Position numbers and translations under genes: made by a program
Shown here: positions 40,246-53,149 of the stretch, piece after piece
How the letters are laid out: the number at the start of each line of letters is the position of its first letter
How positions within the stretch are numbered: position 1 is the stretch's first letter
Assembly (NCBI GenBank): GCA_949752745.1
Contig: OX457029.1
Coordinates: 44,812,500 to 44,876,499 of the forward strand
Direction: 5' to 3'
Origin: Protula sp. h YS-2021
Taxonomy: Eukaryota; Annelida; Polychaeta; Sabellida; Serpulidae
DNA length: 64,000 nt
Notes under the pieces: generated by a model
What the model was told of the DNA's origin: nothing
Database searches by the model: none
Seen by the model: only the letters and a program-made list of their open reading frames with translations

Positions 40246-41295
40246 GAATCCGCGACATCTCGCATCTGGACATCTCGCATCCGACAACTCGCATCTGGAC
40301 ATCTCGCATCTGGACATCTCGCATCCAAATGAAAAAGTGGACATCTCGCATCCGTGATTTTTTGCTTGATTTATCATTGTGTTTTGGAGGTGGGGGGTAG
40401 GTGGTAATCATTTTATTTAGTGTATTTTGACATCGTAATTTACTACGATTTGTCATGGTCTTTTTTGGATGGTGGGTCGCCCCTGGCACCTTGTTCCAAA
40501 ACAGTGCAAACCGTACATTCCTCGCGCTTGATTGCTGTGATCAGTGCCCAGATTGACAGATGTTTGTATCCAAAGAGATGGTGTATATGTTATGTTGTTT
40601 GTGTATATGAAACCATCGAGACAAAGCTTAGGTTTGCCCCGAATACTTTCGATGAATTCCATTCTAATTTTACCATTCAATAGCAAAACCCATGATTTTG
40701 GACATGCATCAAAGATAAATTTTTAAACATTGAATAGATCAGTGGGATTAGTGGATGTGGATTCATTCTTAATACTGATCCGCCGCACGTTCATTAAATC
40801 CTTCATGCTTTTAAGTACCTCTTTCGAGGGATTAGCATATGTCGATTCGCGCTGCACCGAACGTTGAACTACTCACTATGGCATTCACTGAGTACAAATG
40901 TAAGTGTAACTCTTGAATTACTCCGGAAACTGAAGAGTTTTTTTCAGTTGATTTACTTAAATAACTTACGTTTTGGAAACCCCTGTTAATATCGTCAAGC
41001 AAAAATCTCACTTATAATTTATTTTTACTCGAATAACTTACGTTTTGGAAACCCCTGTAATTTATTTTCTGTATGAAGTTTCCCAAACACAGTGTTGAAG
41101 TTCCCCCTTAAAAACAGACCAAAATCACGGATGCGAGATGTCCACTTTTTCATTTGGATGCGAGATGTCCAGATGCGAGATGTCCAGATGCGAGTTGTCA
41201 GATGCGAGATGTCCAGATGCGAGATGTCCAGATGCGAGTTGTCAGATGCGAGATGTCCAGATGCGAGATGTCCAGATGCGAGATGTCTGGATACC
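40246..41295. mobile_element. Mutator-like (MULE) element with tandem-repeat inverted arms and 9-bp target duplication
   Basis: The 9-mer GGTTTATTT lies directly outside both ends (40237-40245 and 41296-41304), the duplication length typical of MULEs. The left arm (40246-40362) and right arm (41121-41295) are inverted copies. Both are built from 15-bp units of TGGACATCTCGCATC with a GACAACTCGCATC variant, and both end inward with GGACATCTCGCATCCGTGATTTT. The right arm is longer because it has extra units. The ~760-bp interior holds a FLYWCH zinc-finger remnant on the minus strand, a domain known from animal MULEs. No transposase core is visible, so this is a non-autonomous, deleted copy. It sits at the edge of the 33-bp minisatellite. 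Confidence 0.82.
40453..40686 (-). pseudogene. FLYWCH zinc-finger remnant inside the MULE
   Basis: The minus frame reads MEFIESIRGKPKLCLDGFIY at residues 9-28, which matches the start of a FLYWCH domain (RG-x-PKL-x-DG-Y/F-x-Y). A Trp follows at residue 38, where the YWRC part would be, but its Cys is missing. Later, CFGTRCQGRPTIQ resembles the C-x-GR part. The HxH end is only found in a neighbouring frame (THHP, near 40480). So the domain is degenerate and frameshifted. FLYWCH domains occur beside transposases of animal MULEs and in chromatin proteins; the inverted arms and 9-bp duplication favour the transposon origin. Confidence 0.6.
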
Positions 41296-41304
41296 GGTTT
41301 ATTT

Positions 41305-44165
41305 TGCAGCTTCATAAAAATGGAGTATTAAATCTCAAGAGATCAAGGAAGCTGTCAGGTTAGCAAGATGTATCGCACTGGGATTTTCAGTGTTAAATTG
41401 CTAACTGAAAAAATGTGTTATTAGCTGCAATATTTAATGAAATTTATGTAAGAAGCACTGATAACATTTTGTTATCCACTATTATCTCAACTTAATTGGG
41501 TAAAGACTTTTAAAAAATGCAATGCACTCGCTTCCTATCGATTAATCATGACTCGTGTTAAAAGCAGTTCATGACTCCATGCTAAGAGCAGGCTATCTTA
41601 ACACATTAGTCAAAGACAATAATTGCAAAGAAAGATCTTGATACGATGACTGTCACGCCATTGCTAAGGATAAAGGGGTTAGGGAGACTTGCGGGAGAAT
41701 TCAATCGATCGGGAGGGGAGCGGGAGGGGGGACTCCCCTCGGATATTCCGGCTTTTGACAGCAGCCATCACGCAAATGGTGTTTTGTTACTATCAATTAG
41801 CTTGAGTTAGCAGACTCTCTCCTTGACTCTGTAGTTATGTTGCAATTTGTGTTTTAATGGCATTATTCCGTTTTTTCCTCTCTATCTTTCTCTTGCAGAT
41901 TTGGCCTACTTAAATTAGTGATGGTGGTGTCCAGCTAAATAATTTTACTCCACCCACAAAGACATAGAAAAAAAAATGAATGTTGATTCAAAATAAGCCT
42001 TTACCATAACAAAAAAATGTCAATATTTCCAGATCGTATTTAGATCGGTGATATGTGCAAGCATTTAGGGACCTAAAGGGAAACTGAATGCCGCGTAAGT
42101 GACGGCTTGGTTATATAGTGCAGCAAGATTTTTAACACTTGAAAAGTCTTTGACTTGGTCAAGGCTTATATGAATTTGTGCGGGCAGCCGTTGGGCTATT
42201 TTTTTTCTTGACAGTAAAAATTCAGTGCAGTAAGATTTTTTTATTTCGTTCAGACTTCAGATGTAATCTATTAACATTTATGCTGCTTTTTTTACACATA
42301 AATAGTTTTCAAAAATAATTTACTGAAATAGCTTTTTATCTGGTATGAATAGATTTACTGGTGGTGAGTGTAATGTTTGATGGTTTAAATAAAAGACATG
42401 TTCTTCTTTCAATATCTTATTTCCGAGTGTATTTTTTAAATACAGTTTTGGTTGAACAAATCAAGCAAAACGTGAATTTGTTATCTTTTAATTTTGGCAA
42501 CTACAAAAGTGATATGGGAGATTTTTTATTTAGACATTTGTTTTTTGTTTGTTTTTTGTTTTGTTTTTGTTGTTTTGTTGTTTTTTTTGGCTGTTTTTGT
42601 ACAGTCATTTTCAGGTATGCGCTGTTTTATTTAAGTTTAAAGTTAATTTTCTTGTTGATGCCTATTGCCCTAAGCGCTAAACATACACTAGAAGGGGGAG
42701 GGTGAAGGGGTGGAGGGGTGGAGAGAGGTAGTGCAGGCAGGGAATCCGCTGTAGGATTGGCTCAACCTCAAGCTGTAAAACCTGATGAAACTTGTGAAAG
42801 CTTAAACGTTATAATGGTGGAGGCGGTGATACAGGAGTTTCACTTTAATTAAAAAAAGATAATTCCTACAATTTTTTCAGTAATCTTTTCAGTAAGGTTT
42901 CAATATTTTCAAAAATCCCCCGCTTCTCAGAAGCAATCGTTTATTTTAGGAGTGAAATCCTAACTCCTTTGGCCGTTTTTTCCTCAATTGGATGTTTTAA
43001 GGTTTAATTTTTAAAACACAAATATTCTAGTGTTTTCTTTTCCCAAATGAATATTCCTCTGACTAGCGAATAGGACAGGAGGCCCCTCACACCAACCCCC
43101 CCCCCCTTAGACTACAATCAGTCTCCCTCACCCCCCCCCCCAACACCCTCCAGGAGGTCACTTTGACCAGTTAAGATCAAATTTTTATACAGCCCCACTG
43201 CCTTCATTTCATGTGCGGGTTCGTCTTTGAGGGAAAAAGTAAACATTTGCTGTTCAAAACTCAGCGAAAATCGACCACTCAGAGGCTAGACAACATGTTA
43301 CTTCATTATCGCCCAAAAGGTGAGCATTATAGCCAGAAAATAACACTTTGGGTGACAAAAAAATATTTATCTGGTCATTATTTTACACCTCTTCAATTTG
43401 GAGAATTTAGTGTTAATGTTAATTGAACGATCCAGATTTTGATTGATGTATATATAGCGCATTCTTGTGAGTGACCAATTTACGGATTAACTCCGTGGTT
43501 ATTAAATGGAACCATCTAGGCCTATTTATGGTGTGTAAAAAACCAATCTACTCAAAAGTGCCTGATTATCTTGAATAACTCTTTGATCTTAATGCCAAAA
43601 CACCGCACACAAATTTGTAATTTCATAAAGAATACAGACCAAGTTGTCGACTTTGGAGGAATTCCACATAAAAACTTGCCAGCATGGCTTGCCCTGTGGA
43701 TAAGTAAGTCACTGCTTTAATTTCGTTTTCAACATTAACTGTTTTGCTTTTGAAGAGAGCATTCGTACGATTTCTTGTGTAAATGCTCTCATCTTGAAGA
43801 AAGTGATGACGTCAAAACATCACTTGCGTCACAATTATGACATGCCTGAAAATTATACCTTAAAAAAACCGATACCTTATTTGGCTATTTAAAAAAGACT
43901 AAAAACTACCACTCATATATTTTCTCAAACCTGAAGGCTCTGATTTTTTAGTTTATTTATTTATTATTTTTGAGAAATGAGAACGAAGATTGCTGCGTTA
44001 AGTATCCGCACAAGTCTCTCCGAAAACAATAAAAAAAAACATACAACGATGACGTCAGGCATGTGAAGAGGCTTTTTAAAAGCAGCTCAGTGACTGTTTT
44101 TTTTCCTTGCTTTATCAATGTAAAATGAAAAGAAAAAAATGTATCAATTATCAATGACAATGCCA
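41305..44165. other. Unassigned DNA
   Basis: No gene recognised. 42540-42600 is a TTTTG/TTTG-rich low-complexity run behind the Phe/Cys-rich frame. C-runs lie near 43100 and 43130. 41640-41760 is GC-balanced (GGGGTTAGGGAGACTTGCGG) and may be an old repeat end. Confidence 0.5.
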
Positions 44166-44170
44166 ACCTA

Positions 44171-44199
44171 CCCCCCCCCCCGCCCCCCCCCCCCCCCCC
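44171..44199. repeat. Poly-C run (29 bp, one interruption)
   Basis: C homopolymer broken by one G at 44182. Confidence 0.95.
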
Positions 44200-44400
44200 A
44201 GCCCCACCTCATCCCACCACCAACAACGAGATATGGCCACTGCGCTGATGTTTTAACAAACCATTTAATGATACCATTCGAACAAAATGGTGACACCATT
44301 TTAGTAAAATGTTTTCACTTGAGCAAGTTGCTAGAATTCAATCATGCTAACAAAAAGCGAAGTTATTATATACAGCAAATAAAAAGACAGGTCAGATGAG

Positions 44401-44761
44401 TACGGAAGACCAGAGCCGCCATGTTTGTTCTTTAGACTTAACGGCACTTAATTCGACCAAAACAAAATGACTGCAGCGGTTGGGGAGGCAAACTGTTTCA
44501 ACAATGTAATACTTAATGGAATTTAGTTACCTTTAGAAACATGTATGTGATTTGAAATAGATATATTTAGGATTGTGTACTCGGTAACATACAGCGTTTA
44601 GTATTCAAAAAATAACACATGATGTGCAGAAAAAAATTCGGACGCCAGTTCGCCAATGAAACAACAAAATATCACGCAAGTCTAAAGTACTAAGCTGCGT
44701 CAGTCTAAAGTACAGAGTTTTAAGTCTAAAGAAAAAAACATGGCGGCTCTGGTCTTCCACA
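44401..44761. mobile_element. MITE (~361 bp) with ~38-bp inverted ends
   Basis: GGAAGACCAGAGCCGCCATG followed by TTTGTTCTTTAGACTTA (44404-44440) is matched on the other strand by 44721-44758, with one mismatch and one indel. Outer bases TAC / ACA extend the pairing loosely. The 5-mer ATGAG lies on both sides (44396-44400 and 44763-44767), a possible target duplication. Inside, further TCTAAAGTAC repeats occur near the right end. No coding capacity. Superfamily is not resolved. Confidence 0.75.
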
Positions 44762-44764
44762 AAT

Positions 44765-46890
44765 GAGCCAGTGTCCAAATTGGCAGATGTTCGTTTCAGC
44801 ATCCGTCCAATTCGGTTAAACACGGCACACATGTGCGCGCGTTATCACTTGAACAAAATCCCGAAATCCGATTACATCAATCATTTTAAAAGCTGCCAGA
44901 TCTCCTTGCTCACTAAGTGGAAACGATGCCTTGAGTTATTAAGGGTGACCAGGCTAGGGGGGTAGGGGCTAGGGGGGTAGGGTTGCGCTGTATCGAATTA
45001 TACATTCTTTTGTGTTCCTGCATCTCTTTACATGATTATTTGTGACAGGTTTAGCACAGTGAAAATAAAATAAGAAAGAGAAACTATAATATTCACCTTA
45101 GTGAACATTATTGGGGTGTATTATGGAGTTAATAGTTTCAAGCCACTTAGATAAATTGTGTGATCACGGGCCCTTTCTTTGCTAAGCCCCTTAGACAGCT
45201 CTCCTTGGTTATTATCGTTCAGGCCAAATCAAAACAATTATCGTTTTACAAATTATGGGCTAAAACAGAATCTAAAAGACTTTAATAGATTATACTTAGA
45301 GAAGAAATTCCTCTCGTGAGTGCTGCGATTACAGAAAGATAGTGTCGATTTCCAACCCTTGGGACATTACCATCAATTTAAAATGCTTACACGCATTTAG
45401 TATTGAACAATAAAATGGGGAAACTACCGGAACTGTGGGGATATTTAAGCCCTAATTTATGTCATGTATGTAGTAAGCCACAAAAGGGGGGTTGCCCCCA
45501 TTGAGTACGCTCAAATGGGTTTAGATAAAATGGGTAAATTGGGGAGTTATCATTTGTCAATCTGCATATATCACAGTTGGATTGGATGTGGTGACACCGA
45601 CATATGCTATGCTAAATATTACATGGTAAAACGTGTTTGTTTTTACTGTGACACATGATTACAACTTATTCTGAAAGAGGTAACACAGGAATTACTCGTG
45701 CTGTGTTTGTGGGGAAAAGGTTATCGAGTAATCTACATCTGTCTGTCGACTTGAATCATTTTTTAATTTATCTGTGCAAAGTTTTCTTTAATATATTCCT
45801 ACTTCATAGTTTTTACTATGGTCAATAGAAAAATTCAGGTGGAAATACAAATAACACTATAGTCCAAAAATACGGAACATTTGATTGTCTTCTTTTTTTC
45901 AAGATAGTTGCTAGTTTTTAAGAAGTGAAAAATTATTTACAGTTCTCTTAAAATCAGCGCTTCGCTCATCGAAGCGTTTATAATATTTTGCTCATGTTTT
46001 GTGTTAAAAAAAATACAAACACAATTTTAGCAACTAACGACAGACGTAATTAAGCTAAAAAGTTATCTGCATTCGTTTTTTTTCATAAATTACATCTTTT
46101 TATAGCTTAAAAGTCTGTCATTGTTTTCTGACATCATAAACAAAAACAAATACAAACATACACATGCAGAGGAACCACCAAGGATAGGACGACCATCGCG
46201 CAAATGGGACCACCTTACAGATAGAACCACTTTTTAATGTCCCGCTCAAGGAATCTTCCACCATGAATCCAGGACCGCGTTACGTCAGTCCTACTGGTAT
46301 TCCCCATTACATGGATTCCACTGTATTTGTTCGAGTGGTATTTGGCTTAAAAACGTATACGGTGATCTTGCAATTACTTAGTTTTTTAAACAAAAATGTT
46401 AAAATAGCTAATATACAATATAAATTATAACAAAACCAGTGAAATGTCAAAAAAACATGACAACAAAATAATAATAACAATGGAAAGGAGTTAGATATTT
46501 TAATATAAAACGCATGGGTATGCTAAAAAAATTGCCCTCAGAATTAGCATCGAACAATACCAATTAAGCTTCATTAGGTTATTTTGCATTGTCTACATCA
46601 CCATCGAAACAAAGAAAAGCTATAAGTCAAATAAGAACTGCCTGGGTGGGAATGGGCGGATTGCCATGGGTTTTAAGTTCTTTGAATTACGTTAAAGAAT
46701 GAATCACAAGCAATATATTCAATATAAATTATGATACCCAATGCAAAGATATTGCATTTGCAGCACAATGATGTAGCCAACAGAAGAATCCAACAAAAAC
46801 ATGTGAGCAAAAAGACTATATTTTTAACTATGAAAGAGAAATATCACTTGAACAGATAGTCACCATGCTTTGACGCAGCTCATGATTTGA
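44765..46890. other. Unassigned AT-rich DNA
   Basis: No gene recognised. A direct repeat GGCTAGGGGGGTAGGG lies at 44951-44984. 46165-46331 carries GGACGACC / GGGACCACC phrases and ends TTCCACTGTA, a likely MITE scrap (own entry). Confidence 0.5.
46165..46331. mobile_element. Pogo/Tigger-like MITE remnant (right end)
   Basis: Phrases such as AGGAACCACCAAGGATAGGA and AAATGGGACCACC run into TTCCACTGTA at the right. The layout matches right ends of the CAGTA-type MITEs; the left end is not found. Confidence 0.35.
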
Positions 46891-46895
46891 CATTA

Positions 46896-47060
46896 TACAG
46901 TAAAACCTGTGCTAAGGACACTTGTTTATTAAGGACCACTGCACAGTAGGGACACTTTCTGTCAGTCCCTTTTAAAATCCCATTGACTTGTACGTTAAGC
47001 GACCCTGTCAATTAGAGACACCTGTGAATTAGGGCCAAAGGATGCTTTTATTTGTCCGTA
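46896..47060. mobile_element. Pogo/Tigger-like MITE (left end, truncated)
   Basis: It starts TACAGTAAAACCTGTGCTAA and continues with GGACACTTG, GGACCACTG, GGGACACTTTC and AGAGACACC. The first 12 bases equal those of the complete MITE at 33491, but the right inverted end is missing. Confidence 0.6.
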
Positions 47061-47064
47061 ACTC

Positions 47065-48640
47065 CGCAAATGCATTGAAATTAACCTGTCTACTGATGAT
47101 AACATTCTTTCACCACAAACAAATAAAACCATAATATGACAATCGTTGTTGCATGCTCCCTTAACCCCTGCTTATTGATCTTAAGCAAAACCCGAGTATA
47201 TCGTTTCACGTATTGTCTAATTCTAATTCCAATTCCACCTTTTGGAACATTTATACCAAAAAAGGTACTTGAGCTGACACAACAGATTCCACCATGTTTG
47301 GGTTTGTTGCTTTAACACCGGAGTACGGAGTTGGCCACTGCCTCCCAAAGGTTTAGCTTTGTTGTTATAACGCCGGAGTACTGAGTTTGCTGCTTCCCCA
47401 AAGTCTGGCATTATTGCCACACTGCCGGAATGCAGAGATTAACCGGGTGCTTAGAATTCCGCTAAATGCGTCATGCAGTGACGCTAAATGAAAGAGATGG
47501 GATGAGCACATAATCTCTTTCATGAAGTCCAACCCTTCTTTGAACTGGCATTTGCAATTTCGCAAAGGGGATGGTCAAACTGCGGTGTGATCAAATAGCA
47601 GATGGTCATTTGTCCCGATGGTCAAATGTCCGACACCCTATGTAAGGCATTGATGGACACAAAATCACTCTAGAAGACGATGGAAACGCAAGAACTGACA
47701 CAGCGTTGTCTTCGCTTAGGAGTTACGTTTCCCATTATTCAGCAATGCTTCCCCGAGGTAAACAGAGTTGTAAGTGCTGTAAGTTCGTGATTCCTGACGA
47801 GAGTCTGGTGCCTCAGCCGGTACAGTCTTAGATGAAGAAAATTTCGTCACTGCGTGGCGGCTGGATAGGCTACACGACAATTACCCATCCCACGGCAATC
47901 CTGTCCAACATCTTTGGGTTATCAGCGACCGAAGATTTCGAGTCCGTTCGCCTCAACTCCAAACACACACACCGCTGCGTCAGGTTTTGATTGAAGTATA
48001 GACCCGGATCCCAAAAGATCAATTCAACAGGCTTATGATATCCAGGCCCGGACGGAGAAATGCTCAGACACTCTACTGAACATTTCAAATGTCTTTGTTT
48101 CAAAATTTATGTGGCAAATCTTATAAACAAGCATTTCCGCCAATCAGAAAGTTCCAATTATACAAACTTTGTGTGTTTACAGAAAACACCGAAAGTAGCT
48201 GAGAAATGACGCAGCTGATGAACAAAATGCGCTACTGACCACTGAACGCCAGCTCGTAATTTTAAGGCTTATTAGCTTGCTGCCCCATACGGAATAAATT
48301 TTTCAAAAATATTACCACAAGTGGCCATGAAACTCGTTGATATACGCTTTTTAAAGTTCATATAAGCATTTATTAATTCATTATAAAACTTTTATTTTGT
48401 ATTATCTTTTTTATATTTTTCTCATTCACAGTTGTCATATATGCAGTAGTCGAATTCCTATAGACAATCGCTCTTAGTTTCAATACTTGAATTACTCTCT
48501 TTGAAATATCAGATTTCCAATCATAATCACCGTACCTGTCGCTCGGTTCTCACGTCGCAGTCCATTAATAAATGGAGCACATTCTTATTGTATATCTGTA
48601 AACGTTATCCACAGAATCTTTCAGTATTGCATTGGAGCGT
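47065..48640. other. Unassigned DNA
   Basis: No gene recognised. 47565-47635 has GATGGTC / AAATGTCC / CATTTGTCC words that look like a fragment of a foldback transposon arm. 47640-48060 is GC-balanced and open for about 80 codons on the plus strand, but the residues match nothing I know. Confidence 0.45.
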
Positions 48641-49171
48641 TAGATAGTGGTGTCCCAGGATATCTTCACAAAGGAGAGCTTCACACAAGAAGTGAAGTTA
48701 TCCAGAGATGTATCTACTCCATTTAGGAAAATTTTACTCTTGGGAGAAGATATCCATGGAAAACTGCACTTCCGCCTGAGAATATTACAAGATAACGTTA
48801 GCCCGAGAATGACGTTATGCTGGAATAACTGGTTCTCCTGTACTACTTCAAGAACAGTATTTTTAGAAATAAATTGTTTCTTGTAAAAACATTTTTCCAT
48901 GATGATCTTTCCGACTTTCCAATTTACAGCTGTTACAGGGTCATATTGTGGCTTTAATTTTACTAATCCAAAAGTGCATGGAATGACGTTATCCGGGTTA
49001 ATCATGCGTATTTTACCGGCTGATTATGTGGTTTATTATGCCACTGATATTGAACTAATACGCAATGGAACAAACATGCTCCGATGTGAAGCTACCAAAA
49101 AGAAACGCCCTTTCTCGCTGGTTGAATGGTGTGATCTTATCAAAACCTTATCTATTATCCATCACATTTAA
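48640..49171. other. Open on both strands; possible exon or old coding remnant
   Basis: The plus strand stays open in one frame from 48647 to 49171 with a single in-frame TAA near 48884, about 174 codons. The minus strand is also open for 121 codons (49005-48640). Amino-acid mix is balanced, unlike the AT-driven frames elsewhere. A weak acceptor (GTGTCCCAG) precedes the plus reading at 48657. I recognise no domain on either strand and cannot say which, if either, is real. Confidence 0.25.
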
Positions 49172-49174
49172 ACA

Positions 49175-52100
49175 CAAATTGATTTTGGTTAAACGAGAAT
49201 AAAAACGAGAGTTATGGTGAATTTTAGTGATGATGCAGTTCACCACAACTCGAGAATAATGATATTTGAACGTATTGCGAGGAAAATAATCAAAATGTTT
49301 GTTTTACAAGCTGCATGTTAAACCAGGTCACTTTTGCATGATCTTAATTGTTGGAGTTATTTGTGAACCTTACATTAAGGAGTACATATAAGCCGCTGTG
49401 ATGCATTGGGCGTTACGTTGCTTTCCTAGATTTCTTTGGGAGTAGGTAACAAATACAGAGAAAATCTGCAGCATAAAAGGCACACACTTGGAGATATCTC
49501 TTTCTGTCAGTCCATGGTATCGTTTAGAAACCAGCGGATTGCGAGCTATTTCAGAATGAATAATGCTCGCTACCTATTACGCGTTTTTATTTTTTAGGTT
49601 TAGAGCAAAGTTCTTCGAAATTGATAGTTTTTAATTTTCAGTTTTTAGTTAAGTCGAGTGAACTTGCTTTAGATGTAATTTACTTCCTTTCAGTGAGCAA
49701 TCACGTACTTTAGCCTAATAAATTTTATACGTATTATATTGGGTCTATTTCAATTGAAATCACGCTTTAAATCCATGTTGTTGATGTATTACCAGTAGCC
49801 GGATAAGGTCCAATTAGTTTTCGACTCTGGTGTATGATGTATTATATAAAAAATTGCAACTTGCCGATCGGGTTAAAAACGGACTGCCTAAGACGAATAA
49901 TCATGTTGAAGGGTGGCACAGGAAGTTTGCTCTCGGCTGTTACCGTATAGCATCCGAATCTTTGGCGGTTTTTGAATATCCTCAAAGCGGACCAAGCACT
50001 CAATAATGTACTAATGACCCAAATGTTGGGAGGTCACAATGCACCTCAGTCGAGGGGCACTTACCACGAAACAAGCAAGAGAATTGCAATACCTCCGTGG
50101 AATTTCGTACAATTGACACATGTAGTAGTCGTTGGATTTATCTCACGAACGTGAGACTTGTATTTATTAGTACAGCTTCTATTAGCAGTCAATATGTACG
50201 ATATAGAATACTGAACATTAAATTATTTTGTTGTTCGTACGGGTTAAGCTTACTTTGAAATAAACATATTTGTTATGCTATAGTTTTTTCTTTCGATGAA
50301 ATGATTGGAAATTTGGGGCAGGTGAGAGTTGGTCCGTAGGTCAATTTGTCGGGTGGGAACTGGCGGTCGGGAATTGGTGGGCGACAAATGACTGGCGGGA
50401 GTTGTTCAAGACTCCTCTAAACGTACTCGCGATTTAAAACTAGCTCGAGATCGCTGGGTATAGCTGCGACAACATAGCTGCTACTCGCAGCGATAATCAG
50501 TGATATGTTCTGACTTAAAGCGAGGTACTTCATTAATAATTAACACAAAAATTAATTCTTGCGCGAAGAATTTTCAAATATTAGATTTGCAAACTTAAAT
50601 TTATTCACATTATTCAGTTGCTTACATAAACGTATTGCGCATAACTGTAATTATTCCATATCATACCATATTGAATGTTATTTCCTAAATGTTATGAATA
50701 TCCTTGAATCATAAGTATGCGCATTCCGGAGAACTAGCCCAGATACAATAATTCAGCAACATATTTTCCCCTGTATGCCAACAAAGATACTTGTCACCTG
50801 ACAGAGCAACAAACAATTACATATTGTTTACCTATAAGAGAACAGAGGGTTACTTATTTTGTCAGCCCGCTAGCATCTTTCAATACAAAGCTTAAACCAT
50901 GTATCAATAAAACAAAATAAACAAAAGGAAAATTATAATTACCTTTATCGTTATCTTAAGCACGTGTTGACATCAAGAACTGAGTGCACACCAATAGCTA
51001 AAACTTATAAATAGCATGTGGTTAATTCCAGGTTAAGTCAGACTTGATCTCGCAGTGTATTGCTGAGTTTAATTTAAAAGTCGCGATTTTGCATTCGCGT
51101 AACCCTTTACATTAACGCCACATCCTGAGCGAATCAGCGTTTGCTGATGTGAATTTAAACACGTAGCCTTAGTATTTAGAAAAAGTTCACACAGTTAATT
51201 GCACTCGAAAATCAGTTGATCTAGCTACATCACGCAAACAAATAAGCAGTATAGTTGACTTTTGTGAATACGGCCACAGTGGTTATGAACAGAACATTGC
51301 AGGATTACACTTGCTTACTTATAGTTAAAGATGATAATAAGGTAAGTCCCACTGTGAAAACATGAGTCGATTACCTGTCCAAACTCTGCCTTGACAGATT
51401 GTAAGAGCCCAAAGCTCAAATCCGGCTTCTCACATAGCAACTTCTATTACAAAGTTCTGTTCATTTAAGTACGCAAACTCCCAAGAATTAAGTGGAATAT
51501 AAAAAGACAACAATTGTATGATGTTGTTCCATATTTTTAGTTTGTTCCAAGAAACTATCAAAATATTTATAAAGCCCTTTCTGTCACGCAATCTCTTGCG
51601 TCTTTACTTCGCGTTGTCTTATTTTCGCCTTGCTTTCTTTTTATTTGTCTTTGTAATCATTGCTTCTGCTCATTTCTTGATCTTAAAGACTTACTTAGTA
51701 TGTAGCCTACTTTTTCTGTCTGTTCTATTTGTTTTACATATACAAAATCACAGGTGCACAAAGTGCAATTGCAATACGCTGAATTTTAAATCAACACCAT
51801 TTAATAAAATTACTCTGTTAATTTTAAAACTTTGATAATATTTTCCCTTTTGCAGTGAGCCATAAATGACAAAGCGTAAGTTTGCACTAATAGCCATAGC
51901 TTAGCCATAGGTAATCTTGACAGTCTCTACAAAAACATAATTGCAATTAAAAGTACTTCAATTGCTGCCCTTGGCCAACCTGATTATTTTATTGCCAGAA
52001 TCCACTTTCAGTTATAACACATTATAATAGGGGGATGACCAAAGCTAGACCACAAGTGTCTACCTGAGAAGAAAGATGTATTTATTCATTTATCTTTGCT

Positions 52101-53070
52101 TAATGCCACTTTTAAAATTGTGAAGGTTCTACTTTTGTTAAGTTTTGTGGTGAAAGTATTCATTAGAAACGCCATGCCACTCTTGCCCCCTTCTAATCAT
52201 ATCATATATAAATAAATAAATATATCGGGAAAAGAGCACTTTAGCTCGGTAACACGGTGTGCCATTCGGATGTGTATGTCTTAAGTTGAAGTTGTGACAT
52301 CACGAATGGTATACGAGATAGATGTCGTTTTGTTATTTTATATATGGGTTTCAAAGAGCAAACATGGTGACCCCATGACGTTGCTATGCAGCTAGTGTCA
52401 CCTGCCAATCAAAGTTTCCAATTAATTTGCAATAGTTGAGCGATAACTGCCAAAACTGCAGTTACCCCAAGTAAGATGCAATTAAACTGGTTATATTTTC
52501 CCATGTTTAAATGCCGTTAAATTAGAATGACGAGAGGATGTTAAAAATAACATAAACATAAAGTTTATTTCAACTGTTCTTATAAATATGCGCTTTCCTA
52601 AAAGAGTTATAAACAGTAAAATGCAAAACATTTTAAAATGAATATGCTGTGATAAATGCAAAAGCAGATAAACATTGTAGGAATTAAATAGAAAGCATTC
52701 AATGACAGTTATTCTCTAATGCTTTAATCTGTGAATGGACACCAATCTCTTTTATTGAATTACATAATACCAAAAATGGATCGAAGTTATAAATGAAATC
52801 TTTATTAATAAAACTTAACTGATATAACTCTATGATTTTACGTCAGCTGGATAAGTGCCTATCCTCGAATTTTAATGCACAACTTTGAATTTAAGGAAGA
52901 AATTTTAAATTTAAACATGTCTGTGAATACCTTTTTACTTACAAAAGAATACTCATGCCAATAAGGATAACAAGTACAGGATGCAGTCTTCATTATTTTA
53001 AGCACTTTTTCTATAGAAACCCTTTTATCAGACAGACATTTATTAACCAAGTCATATATATATAACCCAG
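49175..53070. other. Unassigned AT-rich DNA
   Basis: No gene recognised. 50310-50400 is a G-rich snippet with GGCGGTCGGGAATTGG / GGCGGGAG words, probably an old repeat. 50960-51250 is less AT-rich and unstructured, another possible but unsupported regulatory block. Confidence 0.5.
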
Positions 53071-53071
53071 T

Positions 53072-53072
<1 letters not shown>

Positions 53073-53143
<71 letters not shown>
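53073..53143. repeat. (TA)n microsatellite, ~70 bp
   Basis: TA dinucleotides with no interruption. Confidence 0.97.
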
Positions 53144-53147
<4 letters not shown>

Positions 53148-53149
53148 CA

